Assembly (NCBI GenBank): GCA_028718985.1
Contig: JAQUKQ010000019.1
Location: 1 to 33,259 of the forward strand
From: Desulfobulbaceae bacterium
GTDB taxonomy: Bacteria; Desulfobacterota; Desulfobulbia; Desulfobulbales; VMSU01
DNA: 33,259 nt
Direction of reading: 5' to 3'
Below the pieces are notes generated by a model. It was not told the DNA's origin and ran no database searches. It saw only the letters and a program-made list of their open reading frames with translations. A program made the position numbers and the translations under genes. Each line of letters opens with the position of its first letter. Within the stretch, counting starts at the first letter, position 1. Positions 26,235 to 33,259 of the stretch are shown here, piece after piece.

Positions 26235-27527
26235 ATGAAAGCTCGTCATCCCGACAAGATGCCTTGTCTGTTGTTTGCTAATAGCCGAGGGGAGATCCAG
26301 GATTTCCCCGAGCTGCACATGGCGGGAAGGAGCGCTTACCAGTTCAACAGCCCTGAGCTTGTCGATCTTATCCCTCTGCCGGAGGGGAGTGAACTCTTCG
26401 TGCTACCGGATCGGTTGCCGGTTGGCTTTGATCCTGCCGATGGTGAGGCCGCGAGGCTTCTTGAAAACCCCTTTGATCCTGCAGAGGGGATCCAAGCGGT
26501 AGCCGCTTTCGTTTCCCCGGCTCACACCACCATCCTCTCTGCCGCTTTTGAAAAAAAAACGGCCTCTGTCTCCCCCCTGCCTCTTTTCGCCTATACGGCT
26601 GTCGGTTGGTATGATAGCCAGTTTTGGGTGGCCTCATTCCGCAGTGATGAAAGTCCACGGCAGGATGCCTGTCACTTTGATCCTAAGAGAATCAAGAGCC
26701 GAACCCTGGCCGCCCTGAAGCGCCATCCAGATAATCGATTGATTCAGCATCTCGGTGGTTGCAGCCTGACTTATAGCTGCCCGGCGGCAAAGAACTATTT
26801 CCAGGGCCGGGAAGAGGCACCGCTACCGACATCGCCAGCTTGTAACGCCCACTGCGTCGGCTGTATCTCTCTGCAGGCCTCCGGATGCTGTCCGTCTACC
26901 CAGGATCGTATCAAGTTTGTTCCGACCGCCCGTGAAATTGCTGAAGTGGCGGTGCCTCATCTCAACGCTGTTGATCGAGGGGTCGTCAGTTTTGGACAAG
27001 GGTGCGAGGGAGAACCTCTGTTACAGGCAGAGACCATCGAGCAGGCTATCCGTTTAATCCGCAAACAAACCAGCCGTGGCACCATCAACCTGAACACTAA
27101 CGCGAGCTTGCCCGAGGCAGTTGCCCGTCTGGCAGATGCCGGTCTCGATAGTATCCGGGTAAGCATGAACAGCGCCCGCCTCGACCAGCATACTCTCTAC
27201 TACCGCCCCTCCGGCTTCAACTTTAATGATGTGTGTCAATCAATTGCCATGATGAAGAAGCGAGATCGCTTTGTGTCGCTTAATTATTTTATCTGTCCCG
27301 GGGTAACCGATTCCGACGCCGAGACGGAGGCATTTTGTCGGTTGCTTAGCGAGTATAAGCCGGATTTTGTCCAATTGCGTAATCTGAATATGGATCCGGA
27401 TTGGTATCTCGAAACCATTCGACATCCAAAAGAGTCGCGTGCCATGGGTATCAGGCCCTGGCTCTCCATGATCAAGCAGCGCTTCCCACGGTTGCGCTAC
27501 GGCTATTTCAACCCTGCACTGCGTTAG
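26235..27527 (+). CDS. Radical SAM protein of unrecognised subfamily
   Basis: A 430-residue protein with a radical SAM core in its second half. The cluster motif is CNAHCVGC (C203, C207, C210), followed by SFGQGCEGEPLL (about 252-263, the GGEP-like SAM motif), INLNTNAS and a barrel that ends near FNPAL. The first about 190 residues are an uncommon N-terminal region with C176 and C182 in GGCSLTYSCPAAKNYF; a further pair, C218-C219, follows the cluster. These extra cysteines could hold an auxiliary iron-sulfur cluster. A GAGGAG ribosome-binding site is seen. The potassium-channel gene begins 33 bases downstream. The reaction is unknown. Confidence 0.85.
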   Translation: MKARHPDKMPCLLFANSRGEIQDFPELHMAGRSAYQFNSPELVDLIPLPEGSELFVLPDRLPVGFDPADGEAARLLENPFDPAEGIQAVAAFVSPAHTTILSAAFEKKTASVSPLPLFAYTAVGWYDSQFWVASFRSDESPRQDACHFDPKRIKSRTLAALKRHPDNRLIQHLGGCSLTYSCPAAKNYFQGREEAPLPTSPACNAHCVGCISLQASGCCPSTQDRIKFVPTAREIAEVAVPHLNAVDRGVVSFGQGCEGEPLLQAETIEQAIRLIRKQTSRGTINLNTNASLPEAVARLADAGLDSIRVSMNSARLDQHTLYYRPSGFNFNDVCQSIAMMKKRDRFVSLNYFICPGVTDSDAETEAFCRLLSEYKPDFVQLRNLNMDPDWYLETIRHPKESRAMGIRPWLSMIKQRFPRLRYGYFNPALR

Positions 27528-27537
27528 GAGTCAGGAT

Positions 27538-27564
27538 ATGTCTATGCCGCTTTCCTTGTCATGA
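27538..27564 (+). CDS. Candidate eight-codon leader ORF coupled to the channel gene
   Basis: ATG at 27538 starts a frame encoding MSMPLSLS whose TGA (27562-27564) overlaps the ATG of the channel gene (ATGA). AGGAG and AGGA sequences (27526-27535) are spaced for this small frame, while the channel ATG itself has no ribosome-binding site. It may bring ribosomes to the channel start; it may also be chance. Confidence 0.35.
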   Translation: MSMPLSLS

Positions 27565-28925
27565 CCGCCAATCGCCGCATCATCCTTGCCATTGCTCTCG
27601 GCTTGGGGATTATAGCCTTTGGGACAGCAGGATATGTCCTGATAGAGAAGGACTATACCTGGTTCGATGGCTTTTATATGACGATGATCACCATCTCGAC
27701 GGTCGGTTACGGTGAGATCAAGCCGTTGTCAACGTCAGGAAAGGGATTCTCTATCTTGCTGATCGTTGTTGGCTTCAGCAGCTTGACCTTCATTGCCCAT
27801 TCCCTGCTTGAGTCGATTTTGGAAAAAATTTCGAGTACCTCATCGGAGATCAAGAAAATGCAGAAAAAGATTGAACAGCTGGATCACCACTATATTATCT
27901 GCGGCTTTGGTAGGGTAGGAGAGGCAGCGGCAGAGCATTTCAAAAAAGCCGGGGTCAGTTATGTCATCATTGAAGCTAGTGACGCGCAGTGTGAGGTGCT
28001 TAAAGAGAGACAGGAGTATTATGTAGAAGGCGATGCCACACACGAAGATACATTGTTGAAGGCCGGGATCAAAAAAGCCTCTGGTCTTCTCGCCATGCTC
28101 GATACCGATCCTGATAATCTGTTTATCGTCTTGAGCGCCCGGGAGTTGAACCCGACCTTGCATATCTTTTCGCGTTCGGCTACCCCTTCTGCCTCTCGAA
28201 AGATCATTCAAGCGGGGGCCGATAATGTTATTTCGCCCTATAAGTCGGCAGGGCGCCAAGTTGCCGATGATATTATGCGGGCCACGGGCAAAAATGGCAT
28301 ACTTGGCGTGAGTTCGGTTGACACACTGATTCTGCCACCTCTTTGGCTTGAAGTAGATTCACTTTCCCGGTTGGCAGGAAAGACCATTCAGCAAACTGCG
28401 GCAGAACAACAGGCGGTGATTCTTGGGCTTCGACGTAAGAAGCATGACCTGCTTATGCCTGATCCGCAGATGAAGATTTTGCTGGGCGATAGCCTTTTGA
28501 TTCAAAAGGGGGTTGCTTCGAGCGGGCCGACCTCGGACGGCAAAAATGATTCATTGAGGAAGATTGTCATTATTGATGATAATCCCGTGATTCGCAGGTT
28601 GTACAATCGACTGTTTCAGAGAGCTGGATTTCACCCCTTTTGCGCGGAAAAAAGTAAAGAGGGCTTGGAGCTTATTCTGCGTGAGAAACCAACGGTTGCG
28701 GTTATTGACTACCATCTCCCAGGCATGAGTGGCATCGAGATCTGTCGTGAAATCAGAAAAGTCCGTGAAATGGATCACGTTCAACTGATCATTTTCACCG
28801 CCGACGAAGCACGGGAGACCCGCCTTGAGGCCTTGTCAGCCGGGGCTAACGAGGTCGTGGTGAAAAGTGCTAATGCAAGCGAGATTATTGACCGGGTTCT
28901 GCACTATCTGAGTAAGGATGCTTGA
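27561..28925 (+). CDS. RCK potassium channel fused to a response-regulator receiver
   Basis: A 454-residue inner-membrane protein. It has helix 1 (8-27), a pore loop with selectivity filter TVGYGE (47-52) and helix 2 (62-82), the two-helix plan of MthK-type channels. An RCK N domain follows (108-225), with the nucleotide-binding GFGRVG (115-120) and an acidic residue at the end of strand two (E138). An RCK C domain comes next (about 245-316). The C-terminus is a complete CheY-like receiver (333-452) with D339/D340, phospho-acceptor D383, T413 and K435. Family knowledge says RCK domains gate the pore on binding ligands. The receiver suggests gating by, or reporting to, a phosphorelay. It follows the radical SAM gene closely. 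Confidence 0.92.
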   Translation: MTANRRIILAIALGLGIIAFGTAGYVLIEKDYTWFDGFYMTMITISTVGYGEIKPLSTSGKGFSILLIVVGFSSLTFIAHSLLESILEKISSTSSEIKKMQKKIEQLDHHYIICGFGRVGEAAAEHFKKAGVSYVIIEASDAQCEVLKERQEYYVEGDATHEDTLLKAGIKKASGLLAMLDTDPDNLFIVLSARELNPTLHIFSRSATPSASRKIIQAGADNVISPYKSAGRQVADDIMRATGKNGILGVSSVDTLILPPLWLEVDSLSRLAGKTIQQTAAEQQAVILGLRRKKHDLLMPDPQMKILLGDSLLIQKGVASSGPTSDGKNDSLRKIVIIDDNPVIRRLYNRLFQRAGFHPFCAEKSKEGLELILREKPTVAVIDYHLPGMSGIEICREIRKVREMDHVQLIIFTADEARETRLEALSAGANEVVVKSANASEIIDRVLHYLSKDA

Positions 28926-29015
28926 GTTTGCTTGTGTTAACATAGCCGAACAGTATATCCTTATCCCTTCCCCTGAGCTGCCTGAAACGTACCTTTTTGC
29001 TATCGATAAAATAAA

Positions 29016-29044
29016 TTGCGATTTCTGTGTTCCCCCACTATAGT
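29016..29044 (+). promoter_or_regulatory. Candidate sigma-70 promoter of the YcaO-TPR gene
   Basis: TTGCGA (29016-29021), a 17-base spacer and TATAGT (29039-29044, five of six) would give a leader of about 80 bases. The -10 box lies inside a perfect ten-base palindrome CACTATAGTG (29036-29045), which could also be an operator. Confidence 0.5.
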
Positions 29045-29132
29045 GCCACATCGTAATATAAAAGTAGGGTCGTTTATCTCCACTTTTTCCCTGTAATGGG
29101 CCTTCTGCGCCCGAGAACCGAGGTCATCTGGA

Positions 29133-30875
29133 ATGGAAAAAAAACCTATCCGTTTGCGCGATTGTAAAAAACACTACACCTATGATCAAGACAAGGCATG
29201 TACGCCGGTGGAGACTGTCCAGCGGTTTATGGACAAGTTGAAGGAGGTTAAACTGGATATTTTGAAAGAGGTGAAACGTATCGATACCGGACGCCTCGAT
29301 ATCCCTGTCTATTTCAGTGTCTGTGGGAAGGACGCCAATCAGATAATCGGTACCAAAAAGCAGATGGGCAAGGGCAGCACCCCGGAGCAATCGAGGGCCA
29401 GCGCCTGCATGGAATTGGGGGAACGATTCAGTTTTTTCAGCTTTATCAAGAATCCTGATAATTTCATCACCGCCACCTATGCCGAAATGAAGAGAAGTGA
29501 GTATCCGCTTTTGCCGCTGGAGAAACTCCTGCAGTCGGTACATGACACCACCACTGATGTTACTTTGCTTGAGAAGCTGATCAGCGATATTCCCATCCAG
29601 TGGACGTGGGCAACCAATTTGGCGAAGGCCGAGGAGGTCATGGTGCCGTTCAGCTGGTTTTTTGCGATCAATGAGTTCAATGGCCCATCGGCAGGCAATA
29701 CCTATGAGGAGGCAATCAGTCAGGGGATTTGTGAGATCGTCGAGCGACATGTCTGTGCCGTGGTCAGCCATCAGCGCTTGAAGACTCCGCAGATAGACCT
29801 TAGTAGCGTTAAAGATAAGGTCGCATTGGAGTTGATCGATAAATTCACGCGGCACGGTGTCGATCTCTACCTGAATGACTTTACTCTCGATACCGGCATT
29901 CCAACCATTGCGGCATTGGCCATCGACCGCACGACCTTTCCGAGTTTGAGTGAGATCGTTTATACCGCCGGGACGACGCCTAATCCAGACAAGGCCTTGA
30001 TCCGAGCCCTGACGGAGGTAGCGCAGTTGGCCGGTGATTTTCATACAAAGGCCAATTACGTAGCGAGCGGGTTGCCTAAGCCGCTAAGCCTTGAGGAGGT
30101 TCCTTACATCACCGACCCTGGTTGCTCAATTCGCCTTGAGCAGATGGCAGATCTTGGTCATGACAACATGAAGGTGGAGATTGAGGGGATGCTTGCTGCC
30201 TTGGCCAAGCTCGACCTGGAGGTCTATCTCTTGAACACCATCCATGATCAACTGCAGATTCCTGCCATCTACACGATCATTCCAGGGTGCCATTTCCGAG
30301 AGCGATCGATGATCAATAATGTAGGTCTCTTCGCGGCGAAGCTTGTGGCCGAGAGAATTACCGATCCTGAGGCATGCTGCCAGCAACTGCTCGCCATGCA
30401 GGAACTGTTGCCCGAGGCCTATTATATCGATTTTTATCTAGGACGTAACCTCCATAGCCTGGAGCGTTACGACGAAGCGATGGTGCATTTGCAACGGGCG
30501 CTTGATCAGAGTCCGCAAGAGGAAGATATTCCTTATATCTACTCCTATATGGGGAGTTGCCTGAAAGATCAGGGCCGATACCAGGAGGCGATCGTCGTCT
30601 TGGAACAGGGAGTGAGCTATGACGCGGAGCGGCCGGACTTGCACAATATGCTTGGTGTCTGTCACTACAAGATAGATCAGTTCCAGACAGCCATTGATCA
30701 CTTCCTCCGGGCGGTCGAGTTGAGCCCGGCGTCGGCGATCGATTATGCTAATCTTGGTGTCAATTATCGAAAGTTAAGTGATATTGATCAGGCCGTGAAA
30801 TATTTTGAGTTGGCGTTACGCCTTGATCCGTCGATTGATTTTGCCCGAGAGCAGTTGGAACAAATTCAGGCATAG
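29133..30875 (+). CDS. YcaO-domain protein with C-terminal TPR repeats
   Basis: A 580-residue cytoplasmic protein. The YcaO domain (about 55-400) contains the ATP-binding glutamates in SRASACMELGERFS (E94, E97) and ISQGICEIVERH (E201, E204), preceded by KKQMGKGSTPEQS and followed by RALTEVAQLAGDF. YcaO enzymes use ATP to activate amide bonds for heterocycle or thioamide formation. Residues about 430-575 form at least four TPR-like units (YLGRNLHSLERYDEAMVHL, YMGSCLKDQGRYQEAI, MLGVCHYKIDQFQTAI, NLGVNYRKLSDIDQAV). The proline-rich tail of azoline-forming YcaO proteins is absent. No precursor peptide, TfuA or dehydrogenase gene is nearby, so a role outside peptide antibiotics is likely. Confidence 0.9.
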   Translation: MEKKPIRLRDCKKHYTYDQDKACTPVETVQRFMDKLKEVKLDILKEVKRIDTGRLDIPVYFSVCGKDANQIIGTKKQMGKGSTPEQSRASACMELGERFSFFSFIKNPDNFITATYAEMKRSEYPLLPLEKLLQSVHDTTTDVTLLEKLISDIPIQWTWATNLAKAEEVMVPFSWFFAINEFNGPSAGNTYEEAISQGICEIVERHVCAVVSHQRLKTPQIDLSSVKDKVALELIDKFTRHGVDLYLNDFTLDTGIPTIAALAIDRTTFPSLSEIVYTAGTTPNPDKALIRALTEVAQLAGDFHTKANYVASGLPKPLSLEEVPYITDPGCSIRLEQMADLGHDNMKVEIEGMLAALAKLDLEVYLLNTIHDQLQIPAIYTIIPGCHFRERSMINNVGLFAAKLVAERITDPEACCQQLLAMQELLPEAYYIDFYLGRNLHSLERYDEAMVHLQRALDQSPQEEDIPYIYSYMGSCLKDQGRYQEAIVVLEQGVSYDAERPDLHNMLGVCHYKIDQFQTAIDHFLRAVELSPASAIDYANLGVNYRKLSDIDQAVKYFELALRLDPSIDFAREQLEQIQA

Positions 30876-30928
30876 GGGGACACTCCCCTGCTGAGCAGTC
30901 ACAAGTAAGGAGGCACAGGACGATGGCC

Positions 30929-31279
30929 TTACGCTTGGTGGCGGGCGAGGATTTCTGCCGCAGGGGTGTTGTTGGTGTGCGCTGGGGGGAGGTGGCAGGA
31001 AACGGCTTCGTCGGCGTTACCTTTCTTGTCGGCAATGAGTTTTATGTCGTGTGCTTTGAGTTGCTCTCGTGATGCCTCATCGACGCCACCGCAGATCAGG
31101 ATGTTGACCTTGAGATTGGCCAGGCGTCTGATCTTTTTGAGTGGTACCGGGTCAAGGATGCTTTCGATGTACTGATCCGTCACGGTGTTTTTTGAGCATG
31201 TGATCACCATGAAATCCTGTGCACAGTCAAAACGGGGGGATATTCGTGAGCCAAAAAGAGCGATTGCTGTGGTTGTCAT
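30929..31279 (-). CDS. NifX / orange-protein-like molybdenum-cluster protein
   Basis: A 116-residue protein of the dinitrogenase iron-molybdenum cofactor family (NifX/NifB C-terminal type). Its start at 31279 has an AAGGAG ribosome-binding site at ideal spacing. Family features are the N-terminal AIALFGSRISPRFDCAQDF, the central LKVNILICGGVDEASREQL and a C-terminal variable tail. In Desulfovibrio such small proteins include the orange protein, which carries a molybdenum-copper cluster and belongs to the ORP complex. Here it stands behind a sigma-54 promoter (31352-31367) and near a sigma-54 activator. No nitrogenase genes are in the window, so nitrogen fixation is not implied. Confidence 0.85.
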   Translation of the reverse strand: MTTTAIALFGSRISPRFDCAQDFMVITCSKNTVTDQYIESILDPVPLKKIRRLANLKVNILICGGVDEASREQLKAHDIKLIADKKGNADEAVSCHLPPAHTNNTPAAEILARHQA

Positions 31280-31733
31280 GATGGTTCTCCTTTCGTTATT
31301 CGTTTGCTTTACAATTCTTTGCATTTCATTCCGTACCCCTGTCCATATACCTGCAACACTGATGCCAGCAGGCTGGCGCTCGTCTTTTACTCCCCTTCTC
31401 TTGTGCTATGTTGTGCTTCTCAGTTCTCTTTTCGTCTCGACTCCTCAGATGAACTAACACTCTTGTCTATAAGGACTCTCCGCCCGGCACTTTTATATCT
31501 CATCGGGCGAATTTCCCTTTGTTGCAGCTCGGTTAGCAGGAATGGTGTCGGCTGGCTTAAAGCCAGCTTTCTCGGCTCTCTTCGCTGATACCTATTTCGA
31601 GCGGGGGGCGGTAAGGGAGGGCGGGGGAGGATAACGAGGTGAAGGAGCTAATCTTGTAGAAGGGAATGGTTGCATTGTGTCTTGCGACACGTTGCATTGC
31701 AACCTTGCAATCTTGCAACGTGTGGCATTGCAA
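31280..31733. other. Regulatory spacer of 454 bases between the activator and the NifX-like gene
   Basis: The spacer holds the sigma-54 promoter (31352-31367), two inverted repeats (CGCCCG 31481-31486 with CGGGCG 31504-31509; GCTGGC 31551-31556 with GCCAGC 31562-31567, the latter followed by TTTC), and most of the TTGCA array (31669-31745). No coding frame with support was found. Confidence 0.6.
31352..31367 (-). promoter_or_regulatory. Sigma-54 (-24/-12) promoter of the NifX-like gene
   Basis: On the minus strand the sequence is TGGCAT, five bases, TTGCA. This keeps the invariant GG and GC with exact spacing and differs from the TGGCAC-N5-TTGCA consensus by one base. The leader to the ATG at 31279 is about 60 bases. 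The nearby activator gene supports the call. Confidence 0.75.
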
Positions 31734-31745
31734 TCATGCAACGTG
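31669..31745. promoter_or_regulatory. TTGCA repeat array, probable upstream activating sequences
   Basis: Contents: GTTGCATTG at 31669-31677 and again at 31691-31699; inverted repeat GTGTC/GACAC around TTGC (31677-31690); perfect palindrome GTTGCA-T-TGCAAC (31691-31703); two 18-base direct repeats with one mismatch (31705-31722 and 31728-31745, 23 bases apart). The 22-23 base period is about two helical turns. The array overlaps the last codons of the sigma-54 activator gene and lies about 300 bases upstream of the sigma-54 promoter. Confidence 0.65.
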
Positions 31746-33128
31746 GTGGGGGCGAGAGGCTGTTGACTGTGACTTGCTTTTGTCGTTTACGTAGCTGATG
31801 CCGTAGCGCTTCATTTTGCGCCAGAGGGTGGTTTTTTCGATGCCAAGGTACTCCGCAGTTACTAGCCGACAGCCATTGAATTTATCTAAGGCCTCCATGA
31901 TGGCATGTGCTTCAGCGTCTATAAGGGGAGCGGAACCTCGGTTCTTTGGCGCTTCGGCAAGGTCTTCCATGCAGTCAATAAATTCGGTTGGCAGGTGTTC
32001 TTTACAAATTTCCTGGCCATGGCAGAGGACAAAACAGTACTCGATGATATTCTCCAGCTCCCTGATGTTGCCAGGAAAATCGTACTTCATGAGCATTGTC
32101 AGCACCTCAGGCGAGATGGACTCAATGGCCTTTTCCTTTAGCGCATTGAATTTGCTGATGAAATGCTCAACGAGGAGAGGGATATCCTCTTTATGATCGC
32201 ACAGTGGAGGAATGGAGATCTTGATGACGTTGAGGCGGAAGTAGAGGTCGTCCCTGAAATGTCCGCAGGCGACCAATTCAGAAAGGCACTTGTTGGTGGC
32301 TGCGACAACTCTAACATCGGCTTTTTCGGTGACCGTGCCCCCCAGTGGTTCGTACTCTTTTTCTTGAAGGACTCGTAATAACTTTTGTTGTAGTGCCGGT
32401 GAGATATCACCGATTTCATCAAGAAATAGGGTGCCTTTTTCGGCCAAGGCAAAGCGGCCTTTCTTGTCTTTTTTTGCCTCGGTGAAGGCGCCTTTCTTGT
32501 AGCCGAACAGTTCGGATTCTAGCAGGCTATCGGGGAGGGCGGCGCAGTTTAAGGCAATAAATTTGCCCTTGCGCTGACTCAAGGTGTGAATGGCCTTGGA
32601 GAAGAGTTCTTTACCAGATCCACTTGGCCCTTCAATGAGGACCGTACTGTTGCTTGTGGCGATGTCTGGGAAAGTGGACAATATCTGTCGTATCTTGTGG
32701 TTTTTGCTGATGATATCTTCGAAAATATATTGACTGGATAGCTCTTTTCTGAGGCTCTCAATCGTTGACATGTCACGGAAGGTAGAGACTCCGCCGATGA
32801 TATCTCCCGTTTCATTGCGGAGGACTGAGGTGGAGACGCTGATTGGCACTTTACAGTTCTTAGCGTTTAATATGTTGATGCTGAGATTGACCATCTCCTT
32901 GCCACTTTGAATGGATTGCTTGATGGCGCAGGTGGTCTGACAGATGTTGGCACGGAAAATATCGAAACATTTCTGGCCGATAGCTTCATTTCGGTTGACT
33001 CCGGTGATTTTCTCGGCCGAACTGTTGAAGAAAGTGATGTTGAGGTCGTTGTCGACGGTAAATACCCCGTCCGCGATGGAATCGAGGATTTTGTCACTGA
33101 ATTTATGCAGGGAGTTTTCCTTGAGCAT
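31734..33128 (-). CDS. Sigma-54-dependent activator with cysteine-bearing PAS domain
   Basis: A 464-residue enhancer-binding protein. An N-terminal PAS domain (about 10-120) carries C54, C63 and C67 in the region KCFDIFRANICQTTC, a pattern that could hold an iron-sulfur cluster. The AAA+ domain (about 140-370) has Walker A GPSGSGKE (167-174), the sigma-54 contact loop GAFTEA (213-218; the standard form is GAFTGA), Walker B LFLDE (234-238) and the FRDDLYFRL arginine segment. A Fis-type helix-turn-helix (405-445; AEYLGIEKTTLWRKMKRYGIS) ends the protein. The plan resembles OrpR of Desulfovibrio, a redox-responsive activator of orange-protein genes. Its target is most probably the NifX-like gene 455 bases downstream. 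Confidence 0.92.
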   Translation of the reverse strand: MLKENSLHKFSDKILDSIADGVFTVDNDLNITFFNSSAEKITGVNRNEAIGQKCFDIFRANICQTTCAIKQSIQSGKEMVNLSINILNAKNCKVPISVSTSVLRNETGDIIGGVSTFRDMSTIESLRKELSSQYIFEDIISKNHKIRQILSTFPDIATSNSTVLIEGPSGSGKELFSKAIHTLSQRKGKFIALNCAALPDSLLESELFGYKKGAFTEAKKDKKGRFALAEKGTLFLDEIGDISPALQQKLLRVLQEKEYEPLGGTVTEKADVRVVAATNKCLSELVACGHFRDDLYFRLNVIKISIPPLCDHKEDIPLLVEHFISKFNALKEKAIESISPEVLTMLMKYDFPGNIRELENIIEYCFVLCHGQEICKEHLPTEFIDCMEDLAEAPKNRGSAPLIDAEAHAIMEALDKFNGCRLVTAEYLGIEKTTLWRKMKRYGISYVNDKSKSQSTASRPHHVA

Positions 33129-33259
33129 GCTGGCAAGCCTCTTCGGATGCTTGTGAGTGAGTGTTGACCTGTGGACATTCCCTTTACTTAAATGGCCTAT
33201 AGTAGCCAGTTGTTTTTTTCAATTAAAAAACATGCAAGGATTACATGGGGTGGATTCTG

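Noticed and set aside
26550-26560. Run of A bases in the radical SAM gene as a programmed frameshift site
   Set aside because: The reading frame continues intact through the run and both sides belong to one protein; no stimulatory structure was seen.
29124-30044. Minus-strand open frame of 306 codons
   Set aside because: It lies opposite the YcaO domain, whose conserved glutamates and TPR tail are on the plus strand; the minus-strand protein shows no family features.
30876-30898. Small hairpins GGGGA/TCCCC and CTGC/GCAG after the YcaO-TPR gene
   Set aside because: Stems are short and no T run follows, so a terminator cannot be supported.
31551-31567. GCTGGC/GCCAGC hairpin as a terminator
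   Set aside because: Only a short TTTC follows on the plus strand and no T run on the minus strand, and no plus-strand gene ends there.
31669-31745. TTGCA array as a CRISPR or replication-origin repeat
   Set aside because: Units are too short and irregular for CRISPR, and there is no AT-rich unwinding region or DnaA box pattern; the sigma-54 context explains it better.

Overview
The window looks like chromosomal DNA of an anaerobic, sulfur-cycling member of the Desulfobacterota, most like the Desulfobulbales. This rests on gene content, not on a database search: a short siroheme/4Fe-4S protein of the low-spin sulfite reductase type, a NifX/orange-protein-like gene paired with a sigma-54 activator that has a cysteine-bearing PAS domain, a ParE of the Bacteroidetes/deltaproteobacterial type, and many large hybrid kinases. 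No tRNA, rRNA, CRISPR array, insertion sequence or phage gene was seen.

Layout. (1) 1-2566: the 5' part of parE (minus strand, cut by the window edge), a small conserved gene of unknown role and a PHP-family histidinol-phosphatase-like gene. (2) 2811-7229, plus strand: an envelope operon, yciB-mlaF-mlaE-mlaD-mlaA-mlaC-mlaB. It encodes a complete retrograde phospholipid transport system, with the outer-membrane lipoprotein gene mlaA inside the operon. (3) 7362-21491, minus strand: ten genes with overlaps or gaps of at most 42 bases, apparently one transcription unit. In reading order they are an ArsB/NhaD-like ion transporter, a PhnD-like periplasmic binding protein, a MacA-like adaptor, a MacB-type ATPase, a MacB-type permease, a TolC-like channel, a 1387-residue hybrid kinase (HBM-like sensor, HAMP, GAF, coiled coil, kinase, three receivers), CheR, a receiver-less CheB and a REC-kinase-REC protein. 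This joins ligand capture, tripartite export and a phosphorelay in one block and is the best candidate for an undescribed system. (4) 21555-23592, minus strand: ppnP, tadA and a thioredoxin-reductase-like flavoprotein; a candidate small RNA (about 22069-22136) lies on the plus strand between ppnP and tadA. (5) 23707-28925: a two-helix sensor ending in a four-cysteine module, the siroheme protein, an unknown 142-residue protein, a radical SAM protein and a potassium channel fused to a response-regulator receiver. (6) 29016-33259: a YcaO-TPR protein with its own promoter, then a compact sigma-54 circuit: a PAS-AAA+ activator, a TTGCA repeat array at its 3' end, a close match to a sigma-54 promoter, and the NifX-like target gene.

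The common theme is sensing and envelope homeostasis. The Mla operon maintains outer-membrane asymmetry; the ten-gene block probably senses a small periplasmic ligand and exports a compound; the channel-receiver fusion would tie potassium flux to a phosphorelay; and the sigma-54 circuit probably responds to redox state through its cysteine-bearing PAS domain.
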